64,000 bases of DNA from Gonocerus acuteangulatus (taxonomy: Eukaryota; Arthropoda; Insecta; Hemiptera; Coreidae), in assembly GCA_946811695.1 (NCBI GenBank), contig OX328124.1, positions 31,619,648-31,683,647 on the forward strand. The letters are read 5' to 3'. The translations under genes and the position numbers were made by a program. Shown here piece by piece: positions 11,178 to 23,381 of the stretch. Within the stretch, counting starts at the first letter, position 1; each line of letters opens with the position of its first letter. The notes beneath the pieces were generated by a model that was not told the origin of the DNA, ran no database searches, and saw nothing but the letters and a program-made list of their open reading frames with translations.

Positions 11178-12212
11178 ATAGTAAATATATTCTTTGAAAG
11201 TGGTTTCATTCGATGTTTAACGTTAAAATGCCTATAAAAATGTTACTGGAAGCTATTGAACCTAAATCCACTCACGTTACGATTTTTTGCCTCTCCTCGC
11301 CGGAAAACTGTTCAGATGGGCGGACTTATAAGTATTAGAGGTTGGTTTTATAAATACATATTTAAGTGGCGAATTTCAAAACGGACCATTTTTGTTGATG
11401 GTAGTTATATGATGAGGTTATGAAATATCAAACTGTCTTAAAAGGTACTTCTGGATTACATCATTGGCTCTACTTTAATAGCAGGCTTCCTTCCTGAAGC
11501 GGGCCTCTTGATGTTTGGTCTTATTTAGCTTGGAAAAGTGTGAAAAATATTATCACATATTATTATTATAGTGTGTCAAAATATTATTTAAAAAAAAGGC
11601 TGGAAACACGTGAGACAGAATTCCTTATGTAGATAAATTTGTAGTAGGACAAGCCATTATTGTCTTCGATTCAGATAATGACCGTACATCCTTTACATTG
11701 TTAATCTCGTCAAAAGTATTTCTAAGGTGTAGTAGTTAATATCCCTTCCTCCCCACGATGAGAAGGTTGTAAATTAGAAGAGAATTGCCCAACACAATTG
11801 TATTTCCAATTGGCGATGCATCAGCTGTGGTGGGAATTGGGGAGGCAGTAAATTATAGGCAGCGAGAAAGTACTGTGGCGTAAATTGACAGGACAACTGG
11901 CCTAAACGGGAACAGTGATAAGAGAAGAGAGAGAGGCTAGGATTCTTCAAGCTTATATAGGTAGGTAGAATTGGAAAATCGTGGGAATTGTAGAGCCCAG
12001 CATGTCGTTGCTGATGTTGAGTTCTGCTGACTGTTGGTCTGCCTGCCTTCCTGTCCTATGCTTTTTCTCACACAGCCTTCTTCAGCTGTCAATTTCAGGA
12101 GGTCCAGTGAGCATAAAGCGCCCACAAAGTAAAGATGATATAAATCTAACAGGTGAAACTTATGGTTGCTAAACGCTTGACTTTGATCTTTCTACCTTTT
12201 CTCCCGTTCTCA

Positions 12213-12248
12213 GCTGATGAAGAAGGCCAAAGAGCATGCCGAAACGTA
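12213..12248 (+). other. Hammerhead-ribozyme-like core in a dispersed repeat
   Basis: CTGATGA is followed by AGAAGGC, a loop starting CAAAGA, GCC and then GAAACG. This is the order of the hammerhead core: CUGAUGA, stem II, GAAAC. Stem II is only about 3 bp, and I could not confirm stems I and III. Such motifs occur in Penelope-like elements and retrozymes. Confidence 0.35.
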
Positions 12249-12472
12249 AAAGTTAGACTATTCAAGAAATCTACTACTTTCCTTGGCCGAAACCCAACAA
12301 TCCATTGCTTTGTATCATTCCTTACTATTTTCGCTAGTACATTTACTTAATATTGGCATCTTTGTTGAGGGATTTGGTCGTTTGCTTTTATGAGGAAATC
12401 CCTCAGGCTCATAAAAACCATTTATTTATATTTAGCATATAGTATATAGTTGTTTTTTTTTATGAATTTCAG

Positions 12473-15400
12473 GGATAGCGAGGGGGAGCTCGGCGGGCGA
12501 TGTCCAAAACCAACCCCCAGAACCAAGACGGATGGAGTGATGCTTGCAGGAGTGGCGGTTGCTTCAAGCTGTCAGATCGTCCTACCTGTCTTCGGAGTCC
12601 TGTTCCTCATCGTGGGAACTGTTCTCACTCGTAAGTAGAATGCCACTGCCAGTTGGAAAGGTAGCTTAACATTGTACAGACTCCAGGCAGGGTGACAACA
12701 AACCACAGGTGACAACAGGCATGGGCTGGAATATGTGAGCAGATGCTCTTGTATTAAATGAAGACAGCGAAGGAAAGCTTTGAGTTACCGAAAGAGATAT
12801 AAATAAGGCTGATACCTAAAAATTTGAATAATGACGACCCATGCCAATGGCCATAGCCACGTAAAATGCACCGATTCCCGTTAATCATCAAAGTTAAGCA
12901 TCGTCGGGCGTTGCTAGTCACTGAATGGGTGACCGACCACGGGCTGTTGGCATAATAAAAGGGTGGCAACCTGTAGATAGCAAGGGTGGCAGCCCGGCGT
13001 TAATAGCAATCGTTAATCGTTAATACGCCGTCAAACAAACAATAAAAAAAACATGACAAGCCATGTAAACTTCCTGGGGGCGAGGTTAGCCTTGTGGTAG
13101 ATGCTGCAGGCCCTGAGTTTAAACCTCTGACAAAGGAAAACGTCAGGCGGCCGGTCTGGCATAGTACTGACCACACTATCTCCCTAGTGCCGTATGGTCA
13201 AGAATCAGATGCCTCTACAGTATTGCAGCCCTCTGGGCCCTCGTGGCCTGTTACGGGACTAGTATTATTTTTTTTACAGAATGCCGGCCTTCGCAGGAAC
13301 AGGTAGAATTGGCACACGAAGGGGTAGCACACTAAAACATTAATCGGTGTTCCTCTGTATTGGTTGAAACCAGCTAAATCTTTTACGAAGCTACCATAAA
13401 TAATTTGCTTTCTCACCATATTCATAACCTTTTCATCCGGAACAGCTTTCTCTGACTCATTAAAAGGGTTTATCCTATTTTCCCTAAGCCGTATTATTGC
13501 GCAATAAATTACGAAAGTAAATTTTCATTGTAATACAAAAGTTATACTTAACTGTATATAGGTTAGAGTGAGGTTAAGGTGGCCGGTCAATAACCTGCCT
13601 CAGAGAAGTGAATTATTCATGCTTTACTGCTTATACAGCAAATATACTGATTTAAAAACAAGGGCAGGAGTGCAATTGTAATCAATTGGTGGTTTATCAT
13701 ATTTGTAGGGTTGATATTGCAGATACCAGATATTCCAACATTTCTGAATCTAATGTGAAGGCTCGTATTACAGATTGTATATATTTCTTCAAGCAGATTG
13801 TTTCTAATATTGGTTTATTTACATTGACTGTACGTTTTGATTTTTTTTTTCTTGTGTTTAAAAATATGTTTTTTAATGACAAGGGTGCCGTGACTGCAAA
13901 GGCGTTGGTTCCAACGTAAGATTGTTGGTAAAACATCAGCCCTGTCCTGGCTAGTAAAGAGTAACCTGTAAAACCACCAACACTGGCGGGAATAGAACCC
14001 TCACTCTAGGATCAGAGTGCCTTACCACACAGAGATATTTTGTTTTGAAGTAAATCCAAACTTTTAATGGACCGATATCATGGGTATACTTAAGGGGGGG
14101 CTGAGGGGGCTGCAGCCTCCTAAAATTTTGATTGATAATCTCCAGGCAGCAATTTCTAATCTAGAACAAAAAAAACTAAAATAATTTTGATGGAAAAAGG
14201 TTAAATCTAGTAAAGTATATAGGATTTTTAACAAATATTATTTTTTTCGAAACAACAATTCTTCATTTTCTATTAAACAAATCCTTCGAAACTCGGTCAT
14301 AAAATCGTAATAATTCAATGAATGTAAAAATCTTTACGTACTATCAAATATCATTAGCAATCTGCAGTTAAAATTTGAAGTTAATCGGGTGAAAATTGAA
14401 AGCACTATTGTATCCCCCGATTTGAAAAACATTGGTTCTGAGAAACTCAACTTTAAAGTTTATTGTACCGAATTATTTTTTTTTTTTTTTATATTTTTTT
14501 TTTTAATAAAGCTAAAAGTGGTTTTTAGTTAATAACATTGGCACATTTAAAAACTGTTCCGGCACGTAAATACTCTTGGATATAATTTTTGATTAGTTAA
14601 GAAAGCATTAATGTCCATAAAAAAAGAAAATGGTAAAAAAAAAATTGCAAGGTTGATAGTTTTACCCCTTTAATGGAATAATATTCAGAACTAAGTTTTC
14701 CGATTTTTCTATGCCCTCTTTATTACACTTAGGTATATACTTTTTTCCTAATTTGTGGTAAATATTGCCTTCAAAGTGTACTTGCACTATGCATATTAGT
14801 TTCCTTATTTCTTAAATAAAGGCCTACTTGAATTTCAAGGTGATATTGATAGCTCTTGTATTATTGCTTTCACTTCCCGGTAAACACTAGTGTAATCTAA
14901 GAAACATGTTCATAAAAATTCCATTACTCAAACTAAATAAAAATTTTAAATTCCTTTGAGTAATACATTTGTGAAGCTTATTATTTTGTTACATATTACT
15001 GCTTGCACCTGTTTATAATTTATTCCACAACAATTAATTAAATGACCTTTACATATATTTATAAATTAAAGGGCATGCAGCTATAAGGAGGCAGCTCCTT
15101 CTTCCACATTTGTGGCAAATTTAAAAAAACGTTTAAAAATGTAGTCTCTTGATATTTTTTCCCATTTTCTTTTTCTTGTCATAGCATAGCCAACTAATTT
15201 ACCCCCAAAACGCACTTTTCAACTAAAATAAACAAAATTTGCTTTTAATCACCTTTTTAATTTAGGAAGCTCTTATGACAATACAAACAAAGAATGTAAA
15301 ATACAAGAAAAAATCAATTAATGAAAAATGCAGTTGTCTTCTCGCTCTGGTTCTGTCAAATCATCATAGTCAGTGTAGCCAAAGAACCTACACATTTTAA

Positions 15401-18400
15401 TGCATTGGTGAACGGCATCTCATTTTGTCCGACATAATTGTGTGCGAGGCTCATTAGTGCATTGTATTTGTCAGTTTTTAAGAGGAGTGGTTGGTTGTAC
15501 GAAGATGAAAAGTCAATAGTGGACGTCACACAGGGCTTTATTTGCTGTGATTCCACTACTGAAGTGACCAGAGCTGCTTCCTTATTGTATCAGAAGATAG
15601 AGATAATTTTTAAATCCATGATAATGTTCTGACCTGAAAATCCCCAAAAATGGTGCTGCCTTATTGTTGCACGCCCGTCAATTATCGAAATAGGCAGAAG
15701 ATCAATAAAAATTCACTACACACTTTTAACTATATTTATTTCCCCACCTTCCATCATTAGAGACTCGACCAGACTGAATGATTGCAGTATGGCGGAAATA
15801 AGTCAGCTGTTAAGTAATCGCTTTGTCATTTGTATAATGTTTTTCGTTCATTTTGTATGGGAATTTGAAATTTGTTTTGTGTGTACAGTCTGTTTTTTTT
15901 TTTTCTTTTTTTGTTTAAGGGCTCATGAACAATTGGGCTATTTACACCGGGCTAGCTACAAGTTGCCACCACTTTATAATGCCAACATCACATGGTCCGT
16001 CAGGTACTAGCCACGTCCGAAGTTGCTTAACTTTTGAGATCAAAGGGAACCGGTGCATTCAACGTGGATATGGCCGTAAGCTGTACAGGCTATTATAAAA
16101 TGGGTTATGGAAAGGGTTTATTTCACAAGATAAAAGTAGGTCTGCTCTCTGGACATAATATAGGAGCGAGTCAGCCATGTGTGGCCAATCCTGAGAGGGC
16201 ATAGATGTACTTCTTCCTGTGTTTGTGTTTTCTTGACTACCTACCATTGATATACAATGTACATGAGTTGATTTGTCGAAGCTTGTTCTCAGTAGTGTTG
16301 TATCAGAATTCTTCCAATTTATATGTTAAGTATCTTAGAGGAGGTCAGAAGATCCTACTATGTAATTAAACAATTGGTTGTTTTTTTGTTGTTGTTTTTT
16401 TTTTACGTCGCACCGACATCTGGTCCTTCAGCGCTGACATCCATGGTGCAGCCGGAAATCTTCTCAACGGGCCCTGACGTGAGAAAAATTCCTGCTGCCG
16501 GTGTGATTCGAACCCGCCATCTGCCGCATGGGAATCCAATGCGTTAGCCCTAGAACACGGGAAGACCCCAACAATAATAGTAACACCAAATGTTGTCAGT
16601 CCATTTAAGCCCCACATTCACACCAGTTTGTAAATATAAGTAAAAGAGTATTTATGCTATAACTGTTATATTTGTGTCACTTTAATAATTGACTATGCTC
16701 TTGTAATACAATTTCCTTTACAGTCGCCTCGTACCGCGGCCCCGAAAGTGACGAGGATCCCGAGCAGTACCAAGAACGAGTGAAGCTAACCAGCAACCTC
16801 CGTGTTCTCGGCCCTTGCTGCTTAGCCATCGGATTAGCAATGCTTCTTGCTGGATTCAGCCTCTGCTTTCTATCAAGGAGAGCCAAGAAGATGAAGCTAG
16901 CTTTCCGCTGTCCGATTCATGGAGACTTCTATCCCATATCCTCTCAGGGAAACCTTCTATGTGAGTATCCTGTATCGTTATATATTTATTATAGAATCAC
17001 TCATTTTCAACAGCAGATGTTCTTTTTAGCGTGATCCCTTCCGCAAAAGGAAACGATCGCTTCCTTTGAAAGGCCGCGCTCGTTAGCCAAAGTTACTAGA
17101 ATCTGCCAACAAGAACAAGTTTAGCATTGTGGTAAAAAATCTTAAAGCCAACAGGTTTTTTTATTAAGCTGCTATGTAGAATTCTTATGGATATTTAGAC
17201 GTGGTGATACAATCATATTCGTTTTCAAGATGTAGCTGATTGATAAGAAATCTTTAGGCAAATGTCTCCGTCATGCCGAAGTTAATGTTTCACTCTTGAA
17301 TACATCAAATTTTGTAATTCGTCGTTTGTATTTGGTTTGTAAGTATATTTGGTTCGTGTGTGTATTTGGTTGCGTGTATTTAGTTCGTGCGTGTACATGG
17401 GTTTTCGTGCGTATCCCGTCCCTTTCTACCAGTCCTTTATCATCAGTAAATTTACTATCCTGGTGTCGTTTATGATTTCTAAGCCAGATAAGTTAACATT
17501 AATGATCAATTATATTTAATTTACCAATTAAAAGTATCGTAACATTGTTTTTGAGTCATAACATTAAACCTCCACCTGCCCGTCCATATAAACTTATTTT
17601 TGAGCAGGAGTAAAATTTAACCTATATTCCTTAAACGAATTTTTAACACTTTTTTCTTCTTCCTTAAGTAAATGGGTTTCCATGAGAGTAAAAATACATA
17701 TATATTTTATAATGTTTATACATTCTGAAATTTGTTTTCAAGATCTTGACGGACTCATTTGAAACGTTTTCCACAGGTTTCATATTTGTGTAAACAAAGT
17801 TGTGTAAAATTCTTTTTATATTTGTTACAAAGGAAGTGTCTTAAAAGCAATATATTCACAGGCATGTGCAGTTTTGGATTCTTCAAATATTTCGAAAACA
17901 ATTCACAAATATTGAAAGATAACTATTATAAATCCTAATGCATTTCATAATAAATAAGGATGAGGAGTGAATTTCTAAAGGACCTCCTCATTTCGGAAGT
18001 GTTGGTTTTGTCCCATTCAAGGCAAATCGGAAGCTATCCAAATATAAGCCACATACAGAATCACGCTCTGATGACTCAGTTCCTGTTAGTCGGATTGAAT
18101 TGTAAATTTTCACGAGGTTGTCCTATTTGCAGCCTTATCTAAACGAAGCTCGCTGGGCGTGTGCGGTAGACAGGAGAGCGAGGAGACCCTAGGCCTGCCC
18201 ACGCCTCAATGTCCGCATAGCAACAGGAGTTCCGTGAGCACAGGACCGCCTCAGCATCCGGCAGGGTCCCCGTTGCCTCATGCAGTCACTTCAGCCTCTT
18301 ACAGGTAAACAACATTCTTATCTTATTAACTTAAATTTAATTTGGTACTTACGTATTAGCTTCAACGAAGGTTCAAGAACCGGCTCTCAGAGATCTGGAT

Positions 18401-19421
18401 CATCACCGGGTCAGAGATCTGGCTCAATGCGTCAATTGAGTTTTTCCCAATATGGTGACGGGATTATCAGCGATTTGGGTTGACTAGATTTTCAATATAG
18501 CCTTAAGCGATCGAAAACGCGTAGCACTTAATCGGATAAATGCTATGTGTTACCGCTCGCTACGCTCGCTCAAGGTTATATCGAAACTCTAGTTAATCCA
18601 ACTCGTTGATAATATAAATCAAGGATGGTTTCTACGTGGCTAATTTACCGATACGCAATTTAACAGTGCTTCCTTTGTTTCGGTAAAATAAACATCAAAC
18701 TAGGAAATCGCTTAACAACAAGCAAAGAAACACCAATCGCGTAAAAAACAAATGAATTGCGTTCTAACTAGAAAGGGAACAAGACAGTTACTATAAACAC
18801 AATGGCCAATAGAATTGCTCATGGGAATAGGCCAATAGAATTCCTCATTCCTCATGGGAATAGACCAATAGAAATGCGTTATCCATGATCCGGATCTCAG
18901 AACGAGACCCACATCTTTAACCTGCGTTGAAGCTAATACGTAAGTACCTTTAATTTATATACGATCTAGACTTGTCTTATATCCATAAAAAAAAAAAAAG
19001 ATAAATAGTTTTGCTCTTTTAAGCTTGTAATTAACAGCGGACTCAAATTTAATTTATTTAATTTTATGCATAACTCCTAATGGCGCTTCGAATTTTAGGG
19101 CATAACTTTGATGTGTCTGCCACGGGCCAATCAAAAAACGACACACAATTTTCTTATTTTCTTCTAAATCCCCCTTAACACTTTTAGATTATTTCCCAAT
19201 TCTTCTTTCCAATTTAAAAAAATTCACTTTACCTACTATACATATGTTTTTTTGTTTTTTACAGTGGGCTTGTGTCACCCACTTGTCAAATGGGAGATTC
19301 TACGGGATCAACGCACTCATTGGCTGTGAGCTATGACGTAGCAAGCTTCCCCCACTCGAGGGAACCCAGTCCTACAAGGAGAGCTTCGAAAGCAGACCTT
19401 GAACCACCCGTTACCAGTTAA
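12473..19421 (+). CDS. Two-transmembrane protein of unknown function (four exons, 5' end missing)
   Basis: Exons read by splice consensus and phase: 12473-12630, 16724-16960, 18133-18304 and 19265-19421 (TAA at 19419). All junctions keep frame across GT-AG introns of 4.1, 1.2 and 1.0 kb. The first exon opens behind an AG acceptor, so one or more 5' exons lie further left. Exon one ends in a hydrophobic span (QIVLPVFGVLFLIVGTVL). Exon two has an acidic loop (SDEDPEQYQERVK), a second span (GPCCLAIGLAMLLAGFSLCF), a basic stop (SRRAKKMK) and CPIHGDFYPISSQGNLL. Exons three and four give a Ser/Pro-rich, probably cytosolic tail of about 110 residues. I do not recognise the family. The coding sequence is clearly GC-richer than the flanks, which supports it being real. 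Confidence 0.78.
12846..13033 (+). repeat. 5S-rRNA-derived SINE, diverged copy
   Basis: It has a 5S-like head (GCCAATGGCCATAGCCACGT…AAAGTTAAGCATCGTCGGGC…GGCTGTTGGCAT), then the body AGGGTGGCAACCTGTAGATA with an internal duplication of GGGTGGCA, and then the tail to an A-rich end. It lies in the first intron of the two-transmembrane gene. Confidence 0.85.
13078..13270 (+). repeat. tRNA-headed SINE, family B
   Basis: The head GGGCGAGGTTAGCCTTGTGG has a degraded box A. A body follows that is shared with copies at 26552, 46530, 48547 and 50403 (AGTACTGACCACACTATCTC, GTCAAGAATCAGATGCCTCT, GGCCTGTTAC). It is internally deleted relative to 48547. Confidence 0.75.
13930..14035. repeat. SINE fragments, rearranged
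   Basis: AACATCAGCCCTGTCCTGGC and GTAACCTGTA match the body of the family C SINE at 54502. The adjoining GGCGGGAATAGAACCCTC resembles a tRNA box B region on the minus strand. The order suggests an inverted or composite remnant. Confidence 0.4.
14085..14680. repeat. Dispersed repeat, copy 2
   Basis: It starts with GGTATACTTAAGGGGGGG then GCTGAGGGGGCT, a block also seen at 23878-23935. It then follows the same order of blocks as 7120-7660. No open frame. Confidence 0.65.
14681..15914. other. Intronic stretch without recognised features
   Basis: AT-rich intron of the two-transmembrane gene. The short open frames on both strands near 15356-15632 are mirror images of each other, with no motif I recognise. 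Confidence 0.5.
15915..16077 (-). repeat. 5S-rRNA-derived SINE, reverse orientation
   Basis: On the minus strand it reads ACGGCCATATCCACGTTGAA…CCGGTTCCC…AAGTTAAGCAACTTCGGACG…ATGTTGGCATTATAAAGTGG, then AACTTGTAGCTAGCCCGG and the tail, with a long T-run at the plus-strand left edge as the tail remnant. It abuts a LINE fragment at 16125-16320. Confidence 0.82.
16125..16320 (-). pseudogene. LINE ORF2 RNase-H-tail fragment, frameshifted
   Basis: Minus-strand frames carry scraps matching the LINE at 5764-6126: a DTTLLRTSFDKS-like segment, then SQDWPHMADSLLYYVQRADL in place of RIGHTRLTHSYIMSRQD, with frameshifts. A decayed copy. Confidence 0.6.
16400..16568 (-). repeat. tRNA(Met-like)-headed SINE, family A, old copy
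   Basis: The reverse complement shows the A-family layout: a head with box B GGTTCGAATCACACC, then the body GCCCGTTGAGAAGATTTCCG / GGCTGCACCATGGATGTC, then AGCGCTGAAGGACC…GTGCGACGT and a T/A run. It is diverged from the copies at 21699 and 60083. Confidence 0.75.
18336..18343. repeat. Target-site duplication, left
   Basis: TTTAATTT, repeated exactly at 18949-18956 on the other side of the Merlin-like MITE. Confidence 0.9.
18344..18948. mobile_element. Merlin-family MITE
   Basis: The element begins GGTACTTACGTATTAGCTTC and ends with its exact reverse complement; the terminal 24 bp are perfect. It is flanked by the 8-bp duplication TTTAATTT (18336-18343 and 18949-18956), the duplication size expected for Merlin. 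Internal blocks (CGCTCGCTCAAGG, AACTCTAGTTAATCCAACTC) match the transposase-bearing element at 56323-57466. No transposase frame is present, so it is non-autonomous. It sits 40 bases after the third exon of the two-transmembrane gene. Confidence 0.88.
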
Positions 19422-21698
19422 AGAAAACTTATGACGTCACTTCTTCAATGTAGAATATACGTCATAGAGCACGAGATAAATCAAAAATTACCCTACAAAA
19501 ATCTTAAAACGCATGAGGCATTGAATCTCATAAATTATGTAGGACATTCTAGAAGTAACAGATCTTGCATTACCTCCTTAATTTTATATTTTGACAATGT
19601 TAAGGGCCTAAAATGTCCACTATTCTTTTTCGTTCACTGCTTATATCTGCTGAAGAAGGAACATTGGTTGAGCTTGCAAATGCCGCTAAGTCCCGGAAAA
19701 CGTCTGCTAATAAAAAGGACAGTGGACATTTTTTTGGCCTCTGATTTATCATTGTCAATTTCAATTTTCCACCATCCCGTGAAATTTTTCCTAAAAGTTC
19801 TTTAACCTATTGTAATCAAACAATATGAGTTACGTGTGTTAATAGTGGTCAAGTTTAGTTTAAATGTCAATAAAATAATCCTAGTCATTAAATTATAAAA
19901 ATATATTGTAACGATTACTTTTTATTGTTTCTATGACGCGAAACGGGTTTAAGACATTTGTGTTCCTTAGATCTTGTTCCTGGTTTAGCAACTTTTTGGA
20001 CTATTAAATTATTCTGATATAATTTATCCAGAGGATTTTAATAAGATTGGAACAAAAATTCTAAAAATACGTCTAATCAAAAATATTGTGGTCAAATCAA
20101 CATTTATTTCTTCGAAGAAAATAAGAGATTATGTTATTGTAAGTGGTAGTATTATTAAACTATTTTATCATTATTGCAAATAATCAAAGAGGTTTGAATA
20201 AGTTTCTTTTTCGATTGTTGGTTCTAGTTTTAAAGTATTAAATTGTATAATTAACAGTGAATTGGCCAATAATTAGTTTTAGTTTATTTAATGGTTCATT
20301 CCAGTATTACATGGAATGCTTTCCTACAGACGTGCTGATATAGAGAAATGTATAGCATGATTACTTCTCTTTCATTGAAATCTCATCATGCAATTACTAG
20401 CTTTAGAATACGTTAGAAGAATAACAAAGATGTTTAATTTGAAAACATTTAGTCGTGGTATTTTGAATTATATTTATTTAATAAATATGATTGAGTTCAT
20501 TAAATACAAATTTTAATTCAATTAAACATTTAAGTTAAATTGTAAGTGAATTTAAGTTATCTTTTTTATTACAAAGAAATTTACTATTGTGCTGAGTAAA
20601 AGATACAGAAATGAGAGTTGGCGTTGCTACATTCTTAATTTCACAGCAAAAATTAATGCAAATTATGTGGGTTTTGTGGTTGCTAATTGAAGAAAAGAAA
20701 TTACAATTTTTTCTGATTTTAATTTAAGGTATTATATAAAGAATAAGTATTTAGTTATCAATATCATAAGTAAACAATAATCGCAACTTTATTATTTAGT
20801 GGTATATTAGAAATATTTAATAATAATCATTACTTTGCTGTAAGTGATTTGTATTTGTAGTTTTCTTTTTGTTCTTTTTACAACGATGTGGAACCATGTA
20901 TTCCCTTGAAAAATGTACAGCCTCCTTAATTACATAAACCCAGACATTGTTAATACAGATTGCGTGATTTTAAAAATTCCTTAAAACTATTTCGTTCATC
21001 TTAAATAATTATGTGTTTATTTAATACTTAAATGTAATTTTAGTCTTTAAATAACAATTATTTTCTTTCTGGAGTAAGAGCTATTTGTGACTGTAAGTAC
21101 ATTTATGAAATACAATTGTATATACCTGACTAAGGTTTCATTAGTAATATTTATACGTTAATTAATTATTTTGTACCAACACACAATAAAAATCACTGTT
21201 TGTCACATAAACGAATTATATTTTTCTATCTCTCCTCAAACGATTATCAAGTTGTAAATTACTACGAATTGGTGGTTTTTAAGATTGAAAGCCCGCCACG
21301 CAGGAGCTACATGGCTAAACACATTCCCCATCAAGGTGAGTATTTTACGCGCCGCATTAAGGTAACTACACACTGGAAGATCTTGTTGCGGGATTTGTCT
21401 AGAGACTGACTTGAGACGGTCTAGGCTTGAGACATAAACTTGGCCTATAGACACCGATCTTTGTCTCTTCTATCGTCCACACTATGATGTGAATGTTTCA
21501 GCCTCGTCTTCGCAGCCAACCATGGAGGACATTGTTTTGAGTGAATTGAGTGTGTGTTTAGCCATAATTATTTCATTCTTTCCTCCATCATGAAAGTCTG
21601 TGTTCCGGCTGCCTTTTCACTCCTTCGCTGGAAGGAGGAATTGCAAGTACTCATATGAAAACCACGTGGACTTTTTGGGAGAGGACCCAATCGCTGGA
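19422..21698. other. 3' flank of the two-transmembrane gene
   Basis: AT-rich. AATAAA at 19869-19874 is a candidate polyadenylation signal 448 bases after the stop, and another lies near 21185. The open frame 19431-19805 lies just after the stop and shows no domain, so I do not call it a gene. Confidence 0.4.
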
Positions 21699-21898
21699 TA
21701 GTTATAGTTATAGTTTTTTTTTTTTTTTTTACGGCGCATCGACATAAATCTTGGCCATTAGCGCCGACGTCCAGGGTGCAGCCAGGAAGTTTCTCAGCGA
21801 GCCCTGAGATGAGAAAATTTCTGGCGCCGGTGGGGATCGAACCCACCATTTCCCGCTTATGAATCTAGCGCGCTAGCCACTAGGCCACGGGAGACTGT
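21699..21898 (-). repeat. tRNA(Met-like)-headed SINE, family A, intact
   Basis: Minus strand: GTCTCCCGTGGCCTAGTGGC (box A), a CAT anticodon-like loop in ATTCATAAGC, and box B GGTTCGATCCC. The body is CTCAGGGCTCGCTGAGAAAC…GGCTGCACCCTGGACG, and the tail is GGCGCTAATGGCC…GATGCGCCGT followed by A17. A 12-bp target duplication, CCAATCGCTGGA, flanks it (21687-21698 and 21899-21910). Confidence 0.9.
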
Positions 21899-22303
21899 CC
21901 AATCGCTGGAGTCATTTTTTTCGCTCCCGGTTAAAGGAAGTTTTTAAATTGTGGATTTTTTTTTTTTTTTTTATATATCCTCCACTGGTAAATTATGCTT
22001 TGCAGCCAGAGATTCCAGTGCCACTCTTCTTTTCACCCGGTTTTTGTAATCAGAATTTGTGATCGCCCACAAACAACACAAAGCATGGTGCTCTTCAATT
22101 AATGTTACAACTTTATATGTTTAAAGAGAAGAAAACAAAACTCATTAAAGAAGATGTACTCTGCTTGGAAGCTAGAGAAAGGCTGGGACATGTCTCACCT
22201 CTGCCTAGGTACTCTAGGTGTAGTTACCTTTAGTTAACAGCTGACTTAATTATTGATTTTTTTTATTTAATTTTTCTGGAGTAAACCCCAACTCCTAATA
22301 GGC

Positions 22304-22307
<4 letters not shown>

Positions 22308-22380
<73 letters not shown>
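22308..22380 (-). repeat. Poly(T) tract (about 73 bases)
   Basis: A nearly pure T-run, possibly the poly(A) of a minus-strand retroposon. No head could be identified to its right. Confidence 0.85.
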
Positions 22381-22384
<4 letters not shown>

Positions 22385-23380
22385 AAAATATTTTGATACA
22401 TACATTACCTTCTCCTGCATATTTATTTTCAATTTAACTTATTTATAAAGGTAACAATGACCCAAGTGGTTGAAATTTTTTTAAAAAATAAATAAATAAA
22501 GCCTGTGATATTTTCATTTCAGTAACAACTATTATTTAACTTCCATATGAATAATAATTTTTCATTTTTTCACTGAAGAAGTGAAAGAACTCATTCTATA
22601 TTCTATGAAAGAAACCAAATTTATGATAACAAACAGTCCTTAAAAAAATACAAGTATTTTTTTTGATCATCAGGTATTTTAGAGGAGGCATCAGTAGGCA
22701 TTACTCTACAGAAATAAACTTTTTGCTATTGTTTCTGGAGAATTAAATTGATAAGCTAATTTTTCTGTTAACCAATTTAAACACCTGCCAGAGTGATGTA
22801 TTCATTAAGGAAGAAGATTTCAATACGACATTGGACATAATGCAAGAAACAGTGAGAGTAAATGGTAAGGGCTAAAAACTAATAACCTCTGTCACTATTC
22901 TTCCTTAGTCCTGTAGGGACGCACTATCACAAGTAGAACTTGTTTCTTATTGTTGGCGGTTAGTTATATATTATAGGCGGTTAGTAAACTCGATTCACTA
23001 TCAATCGAATTTAGATAACAGAAGTAAAAATTAAATGATACCCACGAAACGAATCAATTTAACGAAAGTACATGATCATAATATTTAATACACCATATTT
23101 CTGATGTGATTGACGCATCGAAATTTTCATCCTATACATAGGGGAAGGACAATTGTTGAGCTTTCAAATGGCTACCTTCAACGTACAAAAGAGTTTTTAA
23201 CCGTGTTCAAAATCCTTTTCAAACTATATTAAGTTGGTTCAAAAATAATTCAGGTTTTCAACAATCATTTTGTTTAGGCAAGTAAACAAAGATAATCTAA
23301 AATCTAATTAATGGATTATAAAAAACGGTTATTAATGTTGTTTTAGTTTAGTTTGTGTTACATTCTCAATAAGTAAGAGA
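22381..23380. other. Gene-free stretch
   Basis: AT-rich sequence between the poly(T) tract and the GC-rich hAT-like element. No exon, RNA gene or repeat family was recognised. Confidence 0.45.
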
Positions 23381-23381
23381 G

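Noticed and set aside
18280..18483. Open frame crossing the end of exon three into the intron
   Set aside because: The GTAAAC donor at 18305 and the in-phase exon at 19265 explain the coding; the rest is the Merlin MITE.
19431..19805. 124-residue open frame just after the two-transmembrane gene
   Set aside because: It lies in the likely 3' UTR and has no domain or exon signals.
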